Shown here piece after piece: positions 52,195 through 61,403 of a DNA stretch of 64,000 nucleotides. A program made the position numbers and the translations under genes. Source of the DNA: Igneacidithiobacillus copahuensis. Its GTDB lineage: Bacteria > Pseudomonadota > Gammaproteobacteria > Acidithiobacillales > Acidithiobacillaceae. The stretch lies in the NCBI RefSeq assembly GCF_018854015.1, contig NZ_JAAXYO010000012.1, positions 1-64,000 on the forward strand, written 5' to 3'. A model generated the notes under the pieces. The model made no database searches. It was not told the origin of the DNA and worked only from the letters and a program-made list of their open reading frames with translations. Each line of letters opens with the position of its first letter. Position 1 is the stretch's first letter.

Positions 52195-52822
52195 GTTGTT
52201 TATTGGGCCAGATGCAGCAGTCGTGCAAGGCGCAGACGTTGCAGCGCGGCTTGCGTGCAGTACAGGTGTAGCGGCCGTGCAGGATCAGCCGGTGATGGGC
52301 ATCGAGCAGAAATTCTCTGGGCACTACCTGCATCAAGCGGTCTTCAACGGCACGCGGGGTTTTGCCTGGGGCAATGCCGGTGCGATTGGCCACCCGAAAA
52401 ATATGCGTGTCGACGGCAATGGTCGGTTCCGCAAAGACCGTGTTGAGAACGACATTGGCGGTTTTTCGTCCAACGCCGGGCAAAGATTCCAACGCCTGAC
52501 GGTCTCGCGGAACTTCCCCTTGATACTGGTGTAGGATGATTCCAGCCAGGGCGTGAACATTCCGTGCCTTGGTGTTGAAGAGTCCGAGGTGTCGTATGTG
52601 CTCCCGGATGTTTTCTTCTCCCAGATCCCATAACCCTTGCGCATCGGGCGCGGCGGCGAAGAGCCTGGCGGTGCAGAGATTGACCGCCTTGTCGGTACTC
52701 TGCGCCGACAAAACCACAGCCACCAGGAGTTGAAACGGGGAGGCGTAGTGCAGCTCCGTACGCGGCTCGGGGATTGCCGCCCGCAGGGCGGCAAAACAGG
52801 TTGCTATGGTTTTCGGGTCCAT
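52187..52822 (-). CDS. nth: Endonuclease III
   Basis: Endonuclease III removes oxidised pyrimidines and nicks abasic sites. The 211-residue length is exact. The helix-hairpin-helix LPGVGRKTANVVLNTVF has the catalytic Lys, VDTHIFRVANR has the catalytic Asp, and CTARKPRCNVCALHDC holds the C-x6-C-x2-C-x5-C [4Fe-4S] ligands. The ATG at 52822 starts MDPKTIATCFAALR. An upstream extension in the open frame is antisense to the next gene and was rejected. Confidence 0.97.
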   Translation of the reverse strand: MDPKTIATCFAALRAAIPEPRTELHYASPFQLLVAVVLSAQSTDKAVNLCTARLFAAAPDAQGLWDLGEENIREHIRHLGLFNTKARNVHALAGIILHQYQGEVPRDRQALESLPGVGRKTANVVLNTVFAEPTIAVDTHIFRVANRTGIAPGKTPRAVEDRLMQVVPREFLLDAHHRLILHGRYTCTARKPRCNVCALHDCCIWPNKQLG

Positions 52823-52853
52823 CGCGGATCCCGCTGGCGCGGGATGCAGAGTG

Positions 52854-53276
52854 TCAGACGTGGCGGTAACGACCGATTTCCGGTGCTTCTGGACGAGGAT
52901 GCTCGGCACTGACGGCGTCCGCTGCCTTGACCCACTCGTGGTGCTCGTGCTCCAGCGCGTGCAGGGCGTCGTGGTCCATTTTGGGGAAGATGGCACCCTT
53001 GATGAACTCGCCAAGGTCGAGCAAACGGGTCGCAATAGCGTAGCCATGCAGATGAAAGTCATGGTCGGCATGCGTCCCGAAGTGGAAATGTTCGCCGGTG
53101 AAAAGAACGCCTTTGCTGGCTTTCAGATCGGCGTCGTTGAGGACATAGTTCTTGGTCCACTCGTACCAATCCTCAAAATATTTCTCCTGCGCTTCCAGAC
53201 TCCAATCGTGTGCTTCAAAAAAGGCATAGACAGAAACGCGGTTGGCTTTGCCAGAGAACGGAAAGTGACCTGCCAT
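52854..53276 (-). CDS. His-rich hypothetical protein
   Basis: The 140-residue soluble protein has no family I recognise. It is rich in histidine and acidic residues, with GEHFHFGTHADHDFHLHGYA (about 66-85) and HDALHALEHEHHEWV (about 105-120), patterns that could bind metal. It has no signal peptide. It is 31 bases upstream of nth on the same strand and is divergent from nothing close. The ordered motifs suggest a real gene. Confidence 0.7.
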   Translation of the reverse strand: MAGHFPFSGKANRVSVYAFFEAHDWSLEAQEKYFEDWYEWTKNYVLNDADLKASKGVLFTGEHFHFGTHADHDFHLHGYAIATRLLDLGEFIKGAIFPKMDHDALHALEHEHHEWVKAADAVSAEHPRPEAPEIGRYRHV

Positions 53277-53349
53277 GGACTGCTCCTATGTGCGGAAAAA
53301 CTACGTGATTATAGACTGGTTACCGCTTTTGCGGGTAGTCAAGGATTTT

Positions 53350-54741
53350 TTAGAGGGAATAATGATCTCCAATGACCGGACAGTGGTAGCGCAGATTGCG
53401 CTCGCGCAATACCTTGGCGATCCCCTCGCGGCCGTTGTCTTCGCCATGCACCAGAAAGGTAGTTGCCGGGCGTTGCTCGGCCCCATACCAGTGCAGGAGT
53501 TCGTCGTGGTCCGCATGGGCAGAGAAGCCGCCGATCGTATGCACTTTGGCGCGTACCTGGATCTCCTCGCCAAAGATCCGCACGGTCTTGGCGCCATCGA
53601 TGATCCGTCGGGCCAAGGTCCCCTGTGCCGCATAACCAACAAAGATAACGCTGCTGTCGGCGCGCCAGAGATTGTGTTTGAGGTGATGGGTAACGCGGCC
53701 ACCACTGGCCATGCCGGAGCCCGCCATGATTACCGCTCCACCCTTGATCAAATTGATCTGCATCGATTCCGCCGTCTCCCGGGTAAAGTGCAGATTGGGC
53801 AGTGCGAAGGGATCGACACCGCTCTGAAAGATCTTCCCGGTCGTGGCATTGAAACATTCGGAATGGCGGCGAAAGATTTCGGTAGCGGAAATGGCCATCG
53901 GCGAGTCAAGAAATACGGGTAGTTGTTTGGGCAGTTCGCCAGCCTCGATCATCTCGCGGAGAAAATAGAGCAGGTCTTGGGCACGTTCGAGGGCGAATGT
54001 GGGAATGATGGCGTTACCGCCGCGCTCTAGAGTGTCGAGGATGGCGTCACGAAGCTCGCCGATGGAGGGCTGCATAGCCTTGTGTAAGCGATCGCCATAG
54101 GTGCATTCCATCACCAGGACATCTGCCTCGGGCGCCGGGCTCGGGCTGCGGATGATGGGTTTGCCGGCATTGCCCAGGTCACCGGAAAAGACAAAACTTT
54201 GGCGTTTGCCGCTTTCCACGGCCTCGATATGCACCCACGCCGAGCCGAGGATGTGGCCGGCATCGCCAAACCGTACGGTAATGTCCGGACACAAGTCGAT
54301 GGGCTCGTCGTATTTGGCCAGACGACCGAAGTGATCCATGGCGTCCAGTACGTCCTGCACTTCATAGAGGGGCTCCTGCAGCTCGTCACCATGCCGCGAG
54401 GCACGTCGATTGGCCCGTTTCGCCTCCTCGGCGGCAAGCCCAGCGGAGTCGAGCATCACCAGACGCGCCAAGTCCCGGGTGGCCGCCGTACAGAGAATTT
54501 CGCCACGAAAGCCACGTTTGACGAGCAGAGGAATGCGTCCGCAGTGGTCCAAGTGCGCATGGGTCAGCAACAGATAATCGATGTCCTTGGGCGAGAAACC
54601 GAAATCGGCGGCATTTTCCTTGGCGATGTCTCCTTCTCCCTGAAAAATGCCGCAATCCACCAGGATCTGGCGCTCACCAATCTGCAGATGGTGACAGGAG
54701 CCGGTGACACCGCCCGCGGCACCATGAAAGGAAATTTCCAT
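53350..54741 (-). CDS. MBL-fold beta-CASP exonuclease
   Basis: The 463-residue protein has the metallo-beta-lactamase motif THAHLDHCGRIP (His61, His63, Asp65, His66) and the beta-CASP insertion, with EDP-like FVYSGDLGNAGKPI, ECTYGDRLHK and the late HGEDNGREGIAKV and GFSAHADHDELL motifs. This is the RNA-processing group related to CPSF-73 and YsH1. Substrate RNA is unknown. It lies just downstream of glgA on the same strand. Confidence 0.9.
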   Translation of the reverse strand: MEISFHGAAGGVTGSCHHLQIGERQILVDCGIFQGEGDIAKENAADFGFSPKDIDYLLLTHAHLDHCGRIPLLVKRGFRGEILCTAATRDLARLVMLDSAGLAAEEAKRANRRASRHGDELQEPLYEVQDVLDAMDHFGRLAKYDEPIDLCPDITVRFGDAGHILGSAWVHIEAVESGKRQSFVFSGDLGNAGKPIIRSPSPAPEADVLVMECTYGDRLHKAMQPSIGELRDAILDTLERGGNAIIPTFALERAQDLLYFLREMIEAGELPKQLPVFLDSPMAISATEIFRRHSECFNATTGKIFQSGVDPFALPNLHFTRETAESMQINLIKGGAVIMAGSGMASGGRVTHHLKHNLWRADSSVIFVGYAAQGTLARRIIDGAKTVRIFGEEIQVRAKVHTIGGFSAHADHDELLHWYGAEQRPATTFLVHGEDNGREGIAKVLRERNLRYHCPVIGDHYSL

Positions 54742-54775
54742 GATCAGTTCTCCTTGTTGTTCTCGTGTGCTTTGA

Positions 54776-56218
54776 TCATGCGCCGGACAGCAGTTTTCTG
54801 TAAAGCGCTACATATTCCCGCGCCGCCCGTTGCCAGCCATAGTCGCCCTGCATGCCGCGGCGTTGCAGTTCCTGCCAGTGTTCGCGGTGCTGAAAGTGGC
54901 GCAGGGCCCGGTGGATGGCATCGCGCAGGCCGTCAATTCCGGCGGGCGCGAAGGCAAAGCCGTTCCCAGCGCGTACATCCTGATCGACATCGACCACGGT
55001 ATCGGCGAGTCCCCCCGTTGCATGGACGATGGGTGGGCTGCCATAGCGCAGGCTGAACATCTGGTTCAGGCCACAGGGCTCGAAACGCGAGGGCATGAGA
55101 AAGGCATCGATGCCTGCCTCGATGCGGTGGGCAAGACTCTCATCAAAACCAATATGCACTGCCATTTGCCCCGGATGCAGATGCGCTAGCTGCCGCGCCT
55201 GGTCCTGGTACTGCGCCTCCCCACTGCCCAGAAGGATCAGCTGGATGCGTTCGCGCAGTAATTCCGGAGCCAATTGCAGAACGAGGTCGATCCCCTTTTG
55301 TTCGACGAGTCGGCTGATCAACCCTAATACCAACACTTCAGGATCGGGATACAGTCCGAGCAAGCTTTGCAGAGCACTTTTACAGCGCGCCTTGCCCGCG
55401 AGATCATGCTCGTCGTAGTGGGCGACCAGATAGGGGTCGCCGCGCGGGTTCCAGCGCGTGTCGTCGATCCCATTGAGGATACCGGTCAGATCGGCGTGAC
55501 GTGTCCGCAAGAGACCGTCCAGCCCCATGCCGAAGGCCTCGGTCTGGATTTCCTGGGCATAGCGCGGGCTGACGGTGCTGAGGGCGTCGGCATAGACGAG
55601 CCCGGCCTTCAGGAAGGAAAAACTGCCATACAGCTCGATACCGCCGGGATGAAAATCTGCAAGGGGCAGATGCAGGGACGCGAGTAACTCCGGTGAAAAG
55701 CGCCCCTGATAGGCCAGGTTGTGAATGCTGAGCAGGGTGGCGGGGCGTGGCGCGCCGATACGACCTTCCAGGTCGAGGAGATAGGGCGCCAGTCCTGCCT
55801 GCCAGTCGTGGGCATGCAGTAGATCCATCCGCCCGGGCAGAAAGGGAATCCGCCCTTGGGCTAGTTCCACCCCCATCCGGTTGAGATAGGCGTAGCGCTG
55901 GGCGTTGTCCGGCCAGTCCTGTCCAAAGGGATCCTGGTAGATGCCGCCACGCTCGTAGAAACCGGGTTCGCGCAGGAAGAGGGTGTGCGGCTCGGCGGGC
56001 AAGCACCAGAGCTCTCCCTGGCGTTCGGTATACGGAGGAGTGAAGCTGCCCAGATAGCGGAGATACTGCAATTCCGGTTTGCCATAGTACGGCTGCAAGA
56101 CCCATGTCTCGATTCCTTCCGCCCGCAGTTGTCCGGGAAGGGCACCGATGACGTCGCCGAGCCCCCCGGTTTTTGCATAAGGGGCCATTTCCGAGGCGAG
56201 AAAAAGAACGCGCACACT
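54776..56218 (-). CDS. glgA: Glycogen synthase (ADP-glucose dependent)
   Basis: GlgA extends alpha-1,4-glucan from ADP-glucose. The 480-residue protein starts MRVLFLASEMAPYAKTGGLGDVIG, with the K-x-G-G-L motif at Lys15, and has HAHDWQAGLAPYLL, LSTVSPRYAQEIQT and the C-terminal MPSRFEPCGLNQMFSLRYG motif. The GTG start at 56218 has GAGGAG upstream. galU lies 1.6 kb away, though galU makes UDP-glucose and not ADP-glucose. Confidence 0.95.
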   Translation of the reverse strand, partial: SVRVLFLASEMAPYAKTGGLGDVIGALPGQLRAEGIETWVLQPYYGKPELQYLRYLGSFTPPYTERQGELWCLPAEPHTLFLREPGFYERGGIYQDPFGQDWPDNAQRYAYLNRMGVELAQGRIPFLPGRMDLLHAHDWQAGLAPYLLDLEGRIGAPRPATLLSIHNLAYQGRFSPELLASLHLPLADFHPGGIELYGSFSFLKAGLVYADALSTVSPRYAQEIQTEAFGMGLDGLLRTRHADLTGILNGIDDTRWNPRGDPYLVAHYDEHDLAGKARCKSALQSLLGLYPDPEVLVLGLISRLVEQKGIDLVLQLAPELLRERIQLILLGSGEAQYQDQARQLAHLHPGQMAVHIGFDESLAHRIEAGIDAFLMPSRFEPCGLNQMFSLRYGSPPIVHATGGLADTVVDVDQDVRAGNGFAFAPAGIDGLRDAIHRALRHFQHREHWQELQRRGMQGDYGWQRAAREYVALYRKLLSGA

Positions 56219-56343
56219 GCACTCCTCAACCGGCAAAATCTGGGATGAAAATACCACTACCCGATACCTGCGCCAATTTTGAAAGTTCTCCCGGCCTGCC
56301 GTAGTATGCCGAAGGCTGATACTCGAAAGCGGAGAAGAAGGAA

Positions 56344-56919
56344 ATGGAAGTCTGTGAGCGCTTCAAGGAATTTCGCGACCGAAATCGTTGCGTGGTCTAT
56401 TTCCCCAACACCCACAACGACGAGGAGCCAGAGGCGTACAGTAGCTTTCTGGCGATGATGCGGGTGCAGATGGGAATTATGATCCTTGCTCCGGATCGCG
56501 AAGAGCGCTTCGAACCCGTCTACCGCGATGCCCTCAAGTACCACTTGCAAACCATTCGCCATAGCCGCCTGTTCACCAGCTATGTGCCGATCAAGACGCG
56601 CGTCTACTTCGTGGAGACGATTGCCGTGCGTGATGCTTTCTATGCCTGTGCCGATTTTTGTGTGCCGGGCGGTACGCTGAGTGACGGGCCTGTGGACCTG
56701 GAAAGCCCGATCCGCGCCGGCTGCCCCATCCTCTTCGGACCGAAGATGGCGGATACCGCCGAGCGGCGGGGCCTGCTGCAGGCCGGCGGCGCACGCTATG
56801 CAGCCAGTAGCGAAGAGATTGCCGAGCAGGCGCGGGACTGGCTCAAAGACCCGGCCAGCGCGAAAGAGGCTGCCGACAAGGCAAAGGCCTGGTGGCAGGC
56901 GCAGGGACGCAGTCTATAG
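56344..56919 (+). CDS. Half-size Kdo-transferase-like protein (KdtA/WaaA C-domain)
   Basis: The 191-residue protein resembles the C-terminal donor-binding half of 3-deoxy-D-manno-octulosonic acid transferase. Landmarks are THNDEEPEAYSSFLAMMRVQM, IMILAPDREERFEPVYRDA, YACADFCVPGGTLSDGPVDLESPIRAG and LQAGGARYAASSEEIAEQA. The N-terminal acceptor domain and anchor of a full WaaA (about 420 residues) are missing, so it is an orphan or relic. GGAGAAGAAGG upstream of the ATG suggests it is translated. It diverges from glgA. Confidence 0.78.
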   Translation: MEVCERFKEFRDRNRCVVYFPNTHNDEEPEAYSSFLAMMRVQMGIMILAPDREERFEPVYRDALKYHLQTIRHSRLFTSYVPIKTRVYFVETIAVRDAFYACADFCVPGGTLSDGPVDLESPIRAGCPILFGPKMADTAERRGLLQAGGARYAASSEEIAEQARDWLKDPASAKEAADKAKAWWQAQGRSL

Positions 56920-56922
56920 CTG

Positions 56923-57432
56923 TTAGCGAGTCGGGTTACCGTCTACGTGAAACGGATAGAGTGATTCGTAAAAATTATCCATAGCCGCACCTTGGGTGTC
57001 GTAGCCCGTCACCTGAATACGACCATCGACAACGGCCACGTAGACATGGCAGGCTCGCTCCTGCCGGTTTTCGGGTGCCTTACCCAGCACAAAGGCTGGT
57101 GCCTTGGCGCCGCAGGCGGGGGCCACTGCCGCCTTGTTCCACTCGCCAAGAAAGGCCAGAGCCCAGCGCTGCGCGTCGCTCCCTACCCAGAGCGCCCGGT
57201 GCTCTGCCCATGCCGACTGGAGCTCGTTGCGGACGGCGGGATCGTTTTCCAGATCCATTTGACGCTGATGCAGAAAATCCATGGAGTTCAAGGCGATGCT
57301 GAGGTTGTTGCGGACACTGCCTTGCGCTTGGATGACCTGCCAGCTGAGGACTGCCGCAAAGAGCCCATACAGCCCAATGACGGAAAACAGGAGGATAGCA
57401 AAACGGCGCCGCGAAGCCGGGCTTGGTGTCAT
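56923..57432 (-). CDS. Hypothetical membrane-anchored protein
   Basis: The 169-residue protein has one N-terminal transmembrane segment (about 10-32, FAILLFSVIGLYGLFAAVLSW) with a basic lead, then a periplasmic part containing two cysteines (ACGAK about 107 and ACHVYVA about 127) that could form a disulfide. No family was recognised. It abuts the DUF3579 gene upstream, sharing the base at 57432. Confidence 0.65.
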   Translation of the reverse strand: MTPSPASRRRFAILLFSVIGLYGLFAAVLSWQVIQAQGSVRNNLSIALNSMDFLHQRQMDLENDPAVRNELQSAWAEHRALWVGSDAQRWALAFLGEWNKAAVAPACGAKAPAFVLGKAPENRQERACHVYVAVVDGRIQVTGYDTQGAAMDNFYESLYPFHVDGNPTR

Positions 57433-57761
57433 CAGGAAGAGCGCCGGGAATCAGCCTGCGTAGCCGTTTTCTGGGCGGCGCGCCGCTCGGCCAGGGTGCC
57501 GATCTCATAATGGATCATCAGGTGATTTTCCTTGGCGAAATGCAGAATTTCCTTATACGCTTCGGGGCGTAACTGCTCCAACGCCTCATCCATGATGATC
57601 GCCGCGTTGCCGTTGATGGTGGCCGGTTCGATCATCGGCAGGTAGTGGATCTTGTGGTCGCTGCCAAAGTGGGCTAGTCCTACCCCCTCGATGAGCATCT
57701 CTGCCCAGGCCGAGGGGCGGAACTTGCCGCCTTTGTCAGTGACACCCTCAATGATGATCAT
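57432..57761 (-). CDS. DUF3579-family protein
   Basis: The 109-residue soluble protein begins MIIIEGVTDKGGKFRPSAWAEMLIEGVG and matches the DUF3579 family, which is confined to proteobacteria and has no assigned function. It contains HYLPMIEPATINGNAAIIMDEAL. The ATG at 57761 was chosen over an upstream start at 57794 because the family begins there. It is probably cotranscribed with the membrane protein at 56923. Confidence 0.82.
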   Translation of the reverse strand: MIIIEGVTDKGGKFRPSAWAEMLIEGVGLAHFGSDHKIHYLPMIEPATINGNAAIIMDEALEQLRPEAYKEILHFAKENHLMIHYEIGTLAERRAAQKTATQADSRRSS

Positions 57762-57849
57762 GACGCCCCCTTTCTCTTCAGCGCGCCATAGCATAACCCA
57801 AGAGGCGCCAGAGCGGAAAAGGCGGTCAGCGTGACCGGTGCAGCGTGGG

Positions 57850-58737
57850 TCAATCCGCTGTGCTCATGCTTTGGCATTGTTCCTGCAGATAGCGATTGAA
57901 GGCAGAGCCGACCTCGGGATGGCGTAGCGCAAAATTGATGGTGGCCTGCAGATAACCCAATTTATCGCCACAGTCGAAGCGCTGTCCGTGAAAGCGATAA
58001 GCCAGAACTTGACGCTCGCTCAGCAGTTTGGCGATGGCATCGGTGAGTTGGATCTCGCCGCCAGCGCCGGTACTGACATTCTCCAGAAAATGGAAGATTC
58101 GCGCCGGGAGGATGTAGCGCCCCACTACCCCCAGATTGGATGGCGCTTCCTCGGGCTTGGGCTTTTCCACGATACGGCTGACCTGGTAGATCTGCTCGTC
58201 CCAGGCGCGCGCCTCGACGACACCATAACGGACGCTGTGCTCGTAGGGAATCTCCTCGACGCCCAGAATCCCCGCCTGATAGCGATGATATTGGTCCACC
58301 ATTTGCGCCAGTACTGGCTCGTCGGCCAGCATCAGGTCATCGGCCAGAAGGACGGCAAAGGGCTCGTCGCCCACCACCGGGCGCGCCATGGAAACCGCAT
58401 GACCCAGCCCCAGGGGGTAGGGTTGGCGCAGGTGAATGACGCTGACGTTGCTGGGAACAATGGCGCGAACCTGCTCCAGCAAGGCGTTCTTTCCCTTTTT
58501 TTCGAGTTCGGCCTCGAGTTCGTAGGATACGTCAAAGTGGTCGGCGATCGCCCGCTTGCCGCGTCCGGTGATGAAAATCATCTGGTCACAACCGGCCGCG
58601 ATCGCCTCCTCGACGGCGTATTGAATGAGGGGCTTGTCGACTACCGGCAGCATCTCTTTCGGGCTGGCCTTGGTCGCCGGCAAGAATCGGGTGCCGAGGC
58701 CGGCTACGGGAAAGACTGCTTTGCGGACACGATCCAT
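57850..58737 (-). CDS. galU: UTP--glucose-1-phosphate uridylyltransferase
   Basis: GalU makes UDP-glucose for cell-surface polysaccharides. The 295-residue protein has the nucleotide-binding signature GLGTRFLPATKASPKEMLP and PLIQYAVEEAIAAG, VLLADDLM and the sugar-binding GVVEARAW region. The length is typical. It follows the DUF502 gene in the same direction with a 29-base gap. Confidence 0.97.
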   Translation of the reverse strand: MDRVRKAVFPVAGLGTRFLPATKASPKEMLPVVDKPLIQYAVEEAIAAGCDQMIFITGRGKRAIADHFDVSYELEAELEKKGKNALLEQVRAIVPSNVSVIHLRQPYPLGLGHAVSMARPVVGDEPFAVLLADDLMLADEPVLAQMVDQYHRYQAGILGVEEIPYEHSVRYGVVEARAWDEQIYQVSRIVEKPKPEEAPSNLGVVGRYILPARIFHFLENVSTGAGGEIQLTDAIAKLLSERQVLAYRFHGQRFDCGDKLGYLQATINFALRHPEVGSAFNRYLQEQCQSMSTAD

Positions 58738-58766
58738 ATTTCCTCCATTGGTGGTGAACTAAGATA

Positions 58767-59432
58767 CTAGCGCGGTTCCGGATGGTCGGCTTGCAGCGAT
58801 TTGTCTCGCGCTGTTCGGCCACTACCGAGGCCACCCGCCATGGCAAAGCGCAGCGCTTGCTGCGGGCTGAGATCGGGTAACGGGATGATCTTGCTACGTG
58901 GCACCACACAGGTAAAGCCGCCCACACCGTAGCTCATGGGAATGAATACTGCCACACAGTCCTCGTCTGCAATAGTCGGTAACTCGGCGAGATGATCGCG
59001 GGTAATCAGTCCTACGACATAGCCCAGATCGCCACCTTGGCGTAGCAAAACGGCGCTGCGAAAGCCTTTCTCTTTGCCGCCAAAGAGCAATTCCACGGTT
59101 TCCTGGATGGTGCTGTAGATGCTGTGCAGTACCGGGATTCTCTCGAGCAGGGCGTTAAGGCGCTCGAAAATCCAGGCGGTGAGGACGTGCGATGCCAGAA
59201 AGCCCACCGCAAAAATGCAGAGCAGCGTCAGAACAATGCCCAGGCCCGGGATATCGGTACCAAAGATGGCATGGATCGGGGCGGCAAAGATGCTGTCGAT
59301 CCAGCTTCCAACCATCAGAACGAGATAGATGGTCAGGCCAATGGGCAGGGAGATCAGCAGGCCTTGGATAAACCAGCGGCGTGGATGCCAGCGCCGCTGG
59401 ATGGTTACCTTGGGGTTTGGCATTGGCAACAT
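58767..59432 (-). CDS. DUF502-family membrane protein
   Basis: The 221-residue protein has two N-terminal membrane helices (about 20-45 and 60-85) and the DUF502 features IPVLHSIYSTIQETVELLFGGK and VFIPMSYGVGGFTCVVPRSKIIPL. The family is widespread in Gram-negative bacteria; its function is not known. It precedes galU and may share its transcript. Confidence 0.85.
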   Translation of the reverse strand: MLPMPNPKVTIQRRWHPRRWFIQGLLISLPIGLTIYLVLMVGSWIDSIFAAPIHAIFGTDIPGLGIVLTLLCIFAVGFLASHVLTAWIFERLNALLERIPVLHSIYSTIQETVELLFGGKEKGFRSAVLLRQGGDLGYVVGLITRDHLAELPTIADEDCVAVFIPMSYGVGGFTCVVPRSKIIPLPDLSPQQALRFAMAGGLGSGRTARDKSLQADHPEPR

Positions 59433-59511
59433 GGCGTTTCGCAGGTCCCGTAAGTCGATACGGGTAAAGTATACCCGCTACTGCAGGGGAAGATCATCTG
59501 CGCGACCTGGG

Positions 59512-60900
59512 TCAGGACTCCGTTTCCCCATCGTCTTTGAAGTCTTCTGTCCGCAACTGATGTTTGCGCATCAATTTGTACAGATCCGTGCGATGCCGCC
59601 CGGCAATGCGGGCGGCGCGCGAGATGTTGCCATCCGTACTGCGCAGCAGCCGTTGCAGATAGTCGCGCTCGAACTCTGCCTTGGCTTCCTGCAACTGGGC
59701 AAATGCGGGGGTACTCGTCCCCCGTCCTGAGTCGGATATGGCGCTGGCCGGAATCCAGTTCTCGTTGCTCAAGGCGACGGCTTGAGTCACGACATTTTCC
59801 AGTTCGCGCACATTGCCCGGCCAGGCCCGTTGTAGAAGTTTATCGACCGCCTCGGAAGCAAAACCCTGTATTTCCCGCTGCAGACGAGAGGCTTCGCGGT
59901 CGAGAAAGTGCTGCGCCAGCAGCAGGATGTCCTCGGGGCGCTCGGCAAGGCTCGGAACCCGCAGGGGAATTACATGCAGTCGATAATAGAGGTCCTCACG
60001 AAAGCGACCGGCACTCAGAAGTGCGTGAATATCCTGGTGCGTGGCACTGATGACGCGGATATCTACCGGGAACTCCTCGCGTCCACCGACGGGCCGCACC
60101 CGACCCTCCTGCAATACCCGCAGCAGCTTGACCTGCAGGGGAAGAGGAAGATCGGCCACCTCATCGAGGAAGAGGGTGCCGCCATGTGCGCTGCGAATCA
60201 GACCGGGATGGTCAGCCGTGGCCCCGGTAAAGGAGCCCTTTACATGGCCAAACAGCTCGCTCTCGGCGACATCGGCCGGAATGGCACCGCAGTTGATCGC
60301 CAAAAATGGCCCAGTCTGCCGCGGGCTGGCGCTATGGATGGCGCGGGCAACCCGTTCCTTGCCGGCGCCGCTTTCGCCCGACAAAAACACGCTCGCCTGG
60401 GTGCCGGCGACCCGGGTCACGTCGTCCATCAGCTCCTGCATGGCCCGACTGCGGTACAGCAGGGACTGGTTGGCCTGCTGGCGGATGGCAGCACGCAAAC
60501 GACGGCTTTCCTGTTTGCCTTGCCATTGCTCCAGGGCTGCCTGCATCTGTTCTTGCAATTCTTCGTAGCGAAACGGTTTGGCCAGATAGGCAAAGGCATT
60601 GCCGCGCATGGCAGCGACGGCATTGGGAATGCTGCCATGGGCGGTGAGAAGGAGGACGGGCAGGTCCGGCTCGCGTTCCTGCACCCACTCGAGGAGTTCC
60701 ATGCCGTCGATTTCCGGCATGCGCAGGTCGCTGATCAATAAATCTGGCAGCCTTTTATCCAGTTGCTTCTGCAGATCCGCCGGATGGTCAAAAGTGACGA
60801 CCTGATGTCCCTCACTTTCCAGCCACAAACCCAGAACGCGCAGGAAATCGGGATCGTCATCGACTACGTAAATGGTTGCTGGTTCGGGCTCATTCCTCAT
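59512..60900 (-). CDS. qseF: Sigma-54-dependent response regulator, QseF/GlrR-like
   Basis: The 462-residue protein has a receiver domain (about 1-120, with DDD at 14-16 and phospho-acceptor Asp58), an AAA+ sigma-54 interaction domain (about 145-370) with Walker A GESGAGKE and loop GSFTGA near 220 in place of the usual GAFTGA, and a C-terminal Fis-type helix-turn-helix (RAARIAGRHRTDLYKLMRKH). The order kinase-lipoprotein-regulator matches E. coli qseEGF. The start overlaps the lipoprotein stop by ATGA. A sigma-54 promoter lies at 62978, facing a gene at 63036. Confidence 0.92.
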   Translation of the reverse strand: MRNEPEPATIYVVDDDPDFLRVLGLWLESEGHQVVTFDHPADLQKQLDKRLPDLLISDLRMPEIDGMELLEWVQEREPDLPVLLLTAHGSIPNAVAAMRGNAFAYLAKPFRYEELQEQMQAALEQWQGKQESRRLRAAIRQQANQSLLYRSRAMQELMDDVTRVAGTQASVFLSGESGAGKERVARAIHSASPRQTGPFLAINCGAIPADVAESELFGHVKGSFTGATADHPGLIRSAHGGTLFLDEVADLPLPLQVKLLRVLQEGRVRPVGGREEFPVDIRVISATHQDIHALLSAGRFREDLYYRLHVIPLRVPSLAERPEDILLLAQHFLDREASRLQREIQGFASEAVDKLLQRAWPGNVRELENVVTQAVALSNENWIPASAISDSGRGTSTPAFAQLQEAKAEFERDYLQRLLRSTDGNISRAARIAGRHRTDLYKLMRKHQLRTEDFKDDGETES

Positions 60901-61403
60901 TTTGCTCTCTTCTCCAGACTCTTCTGGGCCTCTGCCTGTAACAACGAGTTGAGTTGGGCGAGTTTGGCCTTTTGCGCAGCGTTTTCGGCGCTCAGTCGCG
61001 CAATTTGGGCGCTTAGCGTAGAGCTGTCCCCGGCCGCGCATTTGCCCGAGCTTTCCGGGCGCGCGGCAAGCTGCAACCAGGAGGCAGTCAATTTACGCCA
61101 ACCGTCGACCTGCTGTTCCAACTCCGGATTTTGTGCGGCCATATGCAGCTCCGAATGGGCCGCCGCTACGCTCGTGCGGCTGAGTGGTTGCTGGCGCAGG
61201 TAATGCTGCGCCAACGCCAAGTGAATCTGGGCACAAGCGAGGGAATCGGCGGCACCACAATGAGCGAGGGCGCTGAGGAGACCGCGTTCGCTGTTGCTCG
61301 TCGGGGAAGGGCTCGGGAAGGCCGGTGGCGGCAGACGCTCGGCACAGGCGCTCAACAGGAGAGGCAGACCCAGAGACAACAGGACTAGACGGGACTTAGG
61401 CAT
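60897..61403 (-). CDS. qseG: QseG-like lipoprotein
   Basis: The 168-residue protein has a lipoprotein signal peptide with lipobox LLSAC, then mature sequence with a C-terminal coiled-coil (about 135-165, SAQIARLSAENAAQKAKLAQLNSLLQ). In E. coli the lipoprotein QseG, encoded between the kinase and the regulator, controls QseE activity. The ATG at 61403 has GGAG six bases upstream and was preferred to ATGs at 61409 and 61415. It overlaps the kinase gene end by eight bases and the regulator start by four. Confidence 0.85.
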   Translation of the reverse strand: MPKSRLVLLSLGLPLLLSACAERLPPPAFPSPSPTSNSERGLLSALAHCGAADSLACAQIHLALAQHYLRQQPLSRTSVAAAHSELHMAAQNPELEQQVDGWRKLTASWLQLAARPESSGKCAAGDSSTLSAQIARLSAENAAQKAKLAQLNSLLQAEAQKSLEKRAK

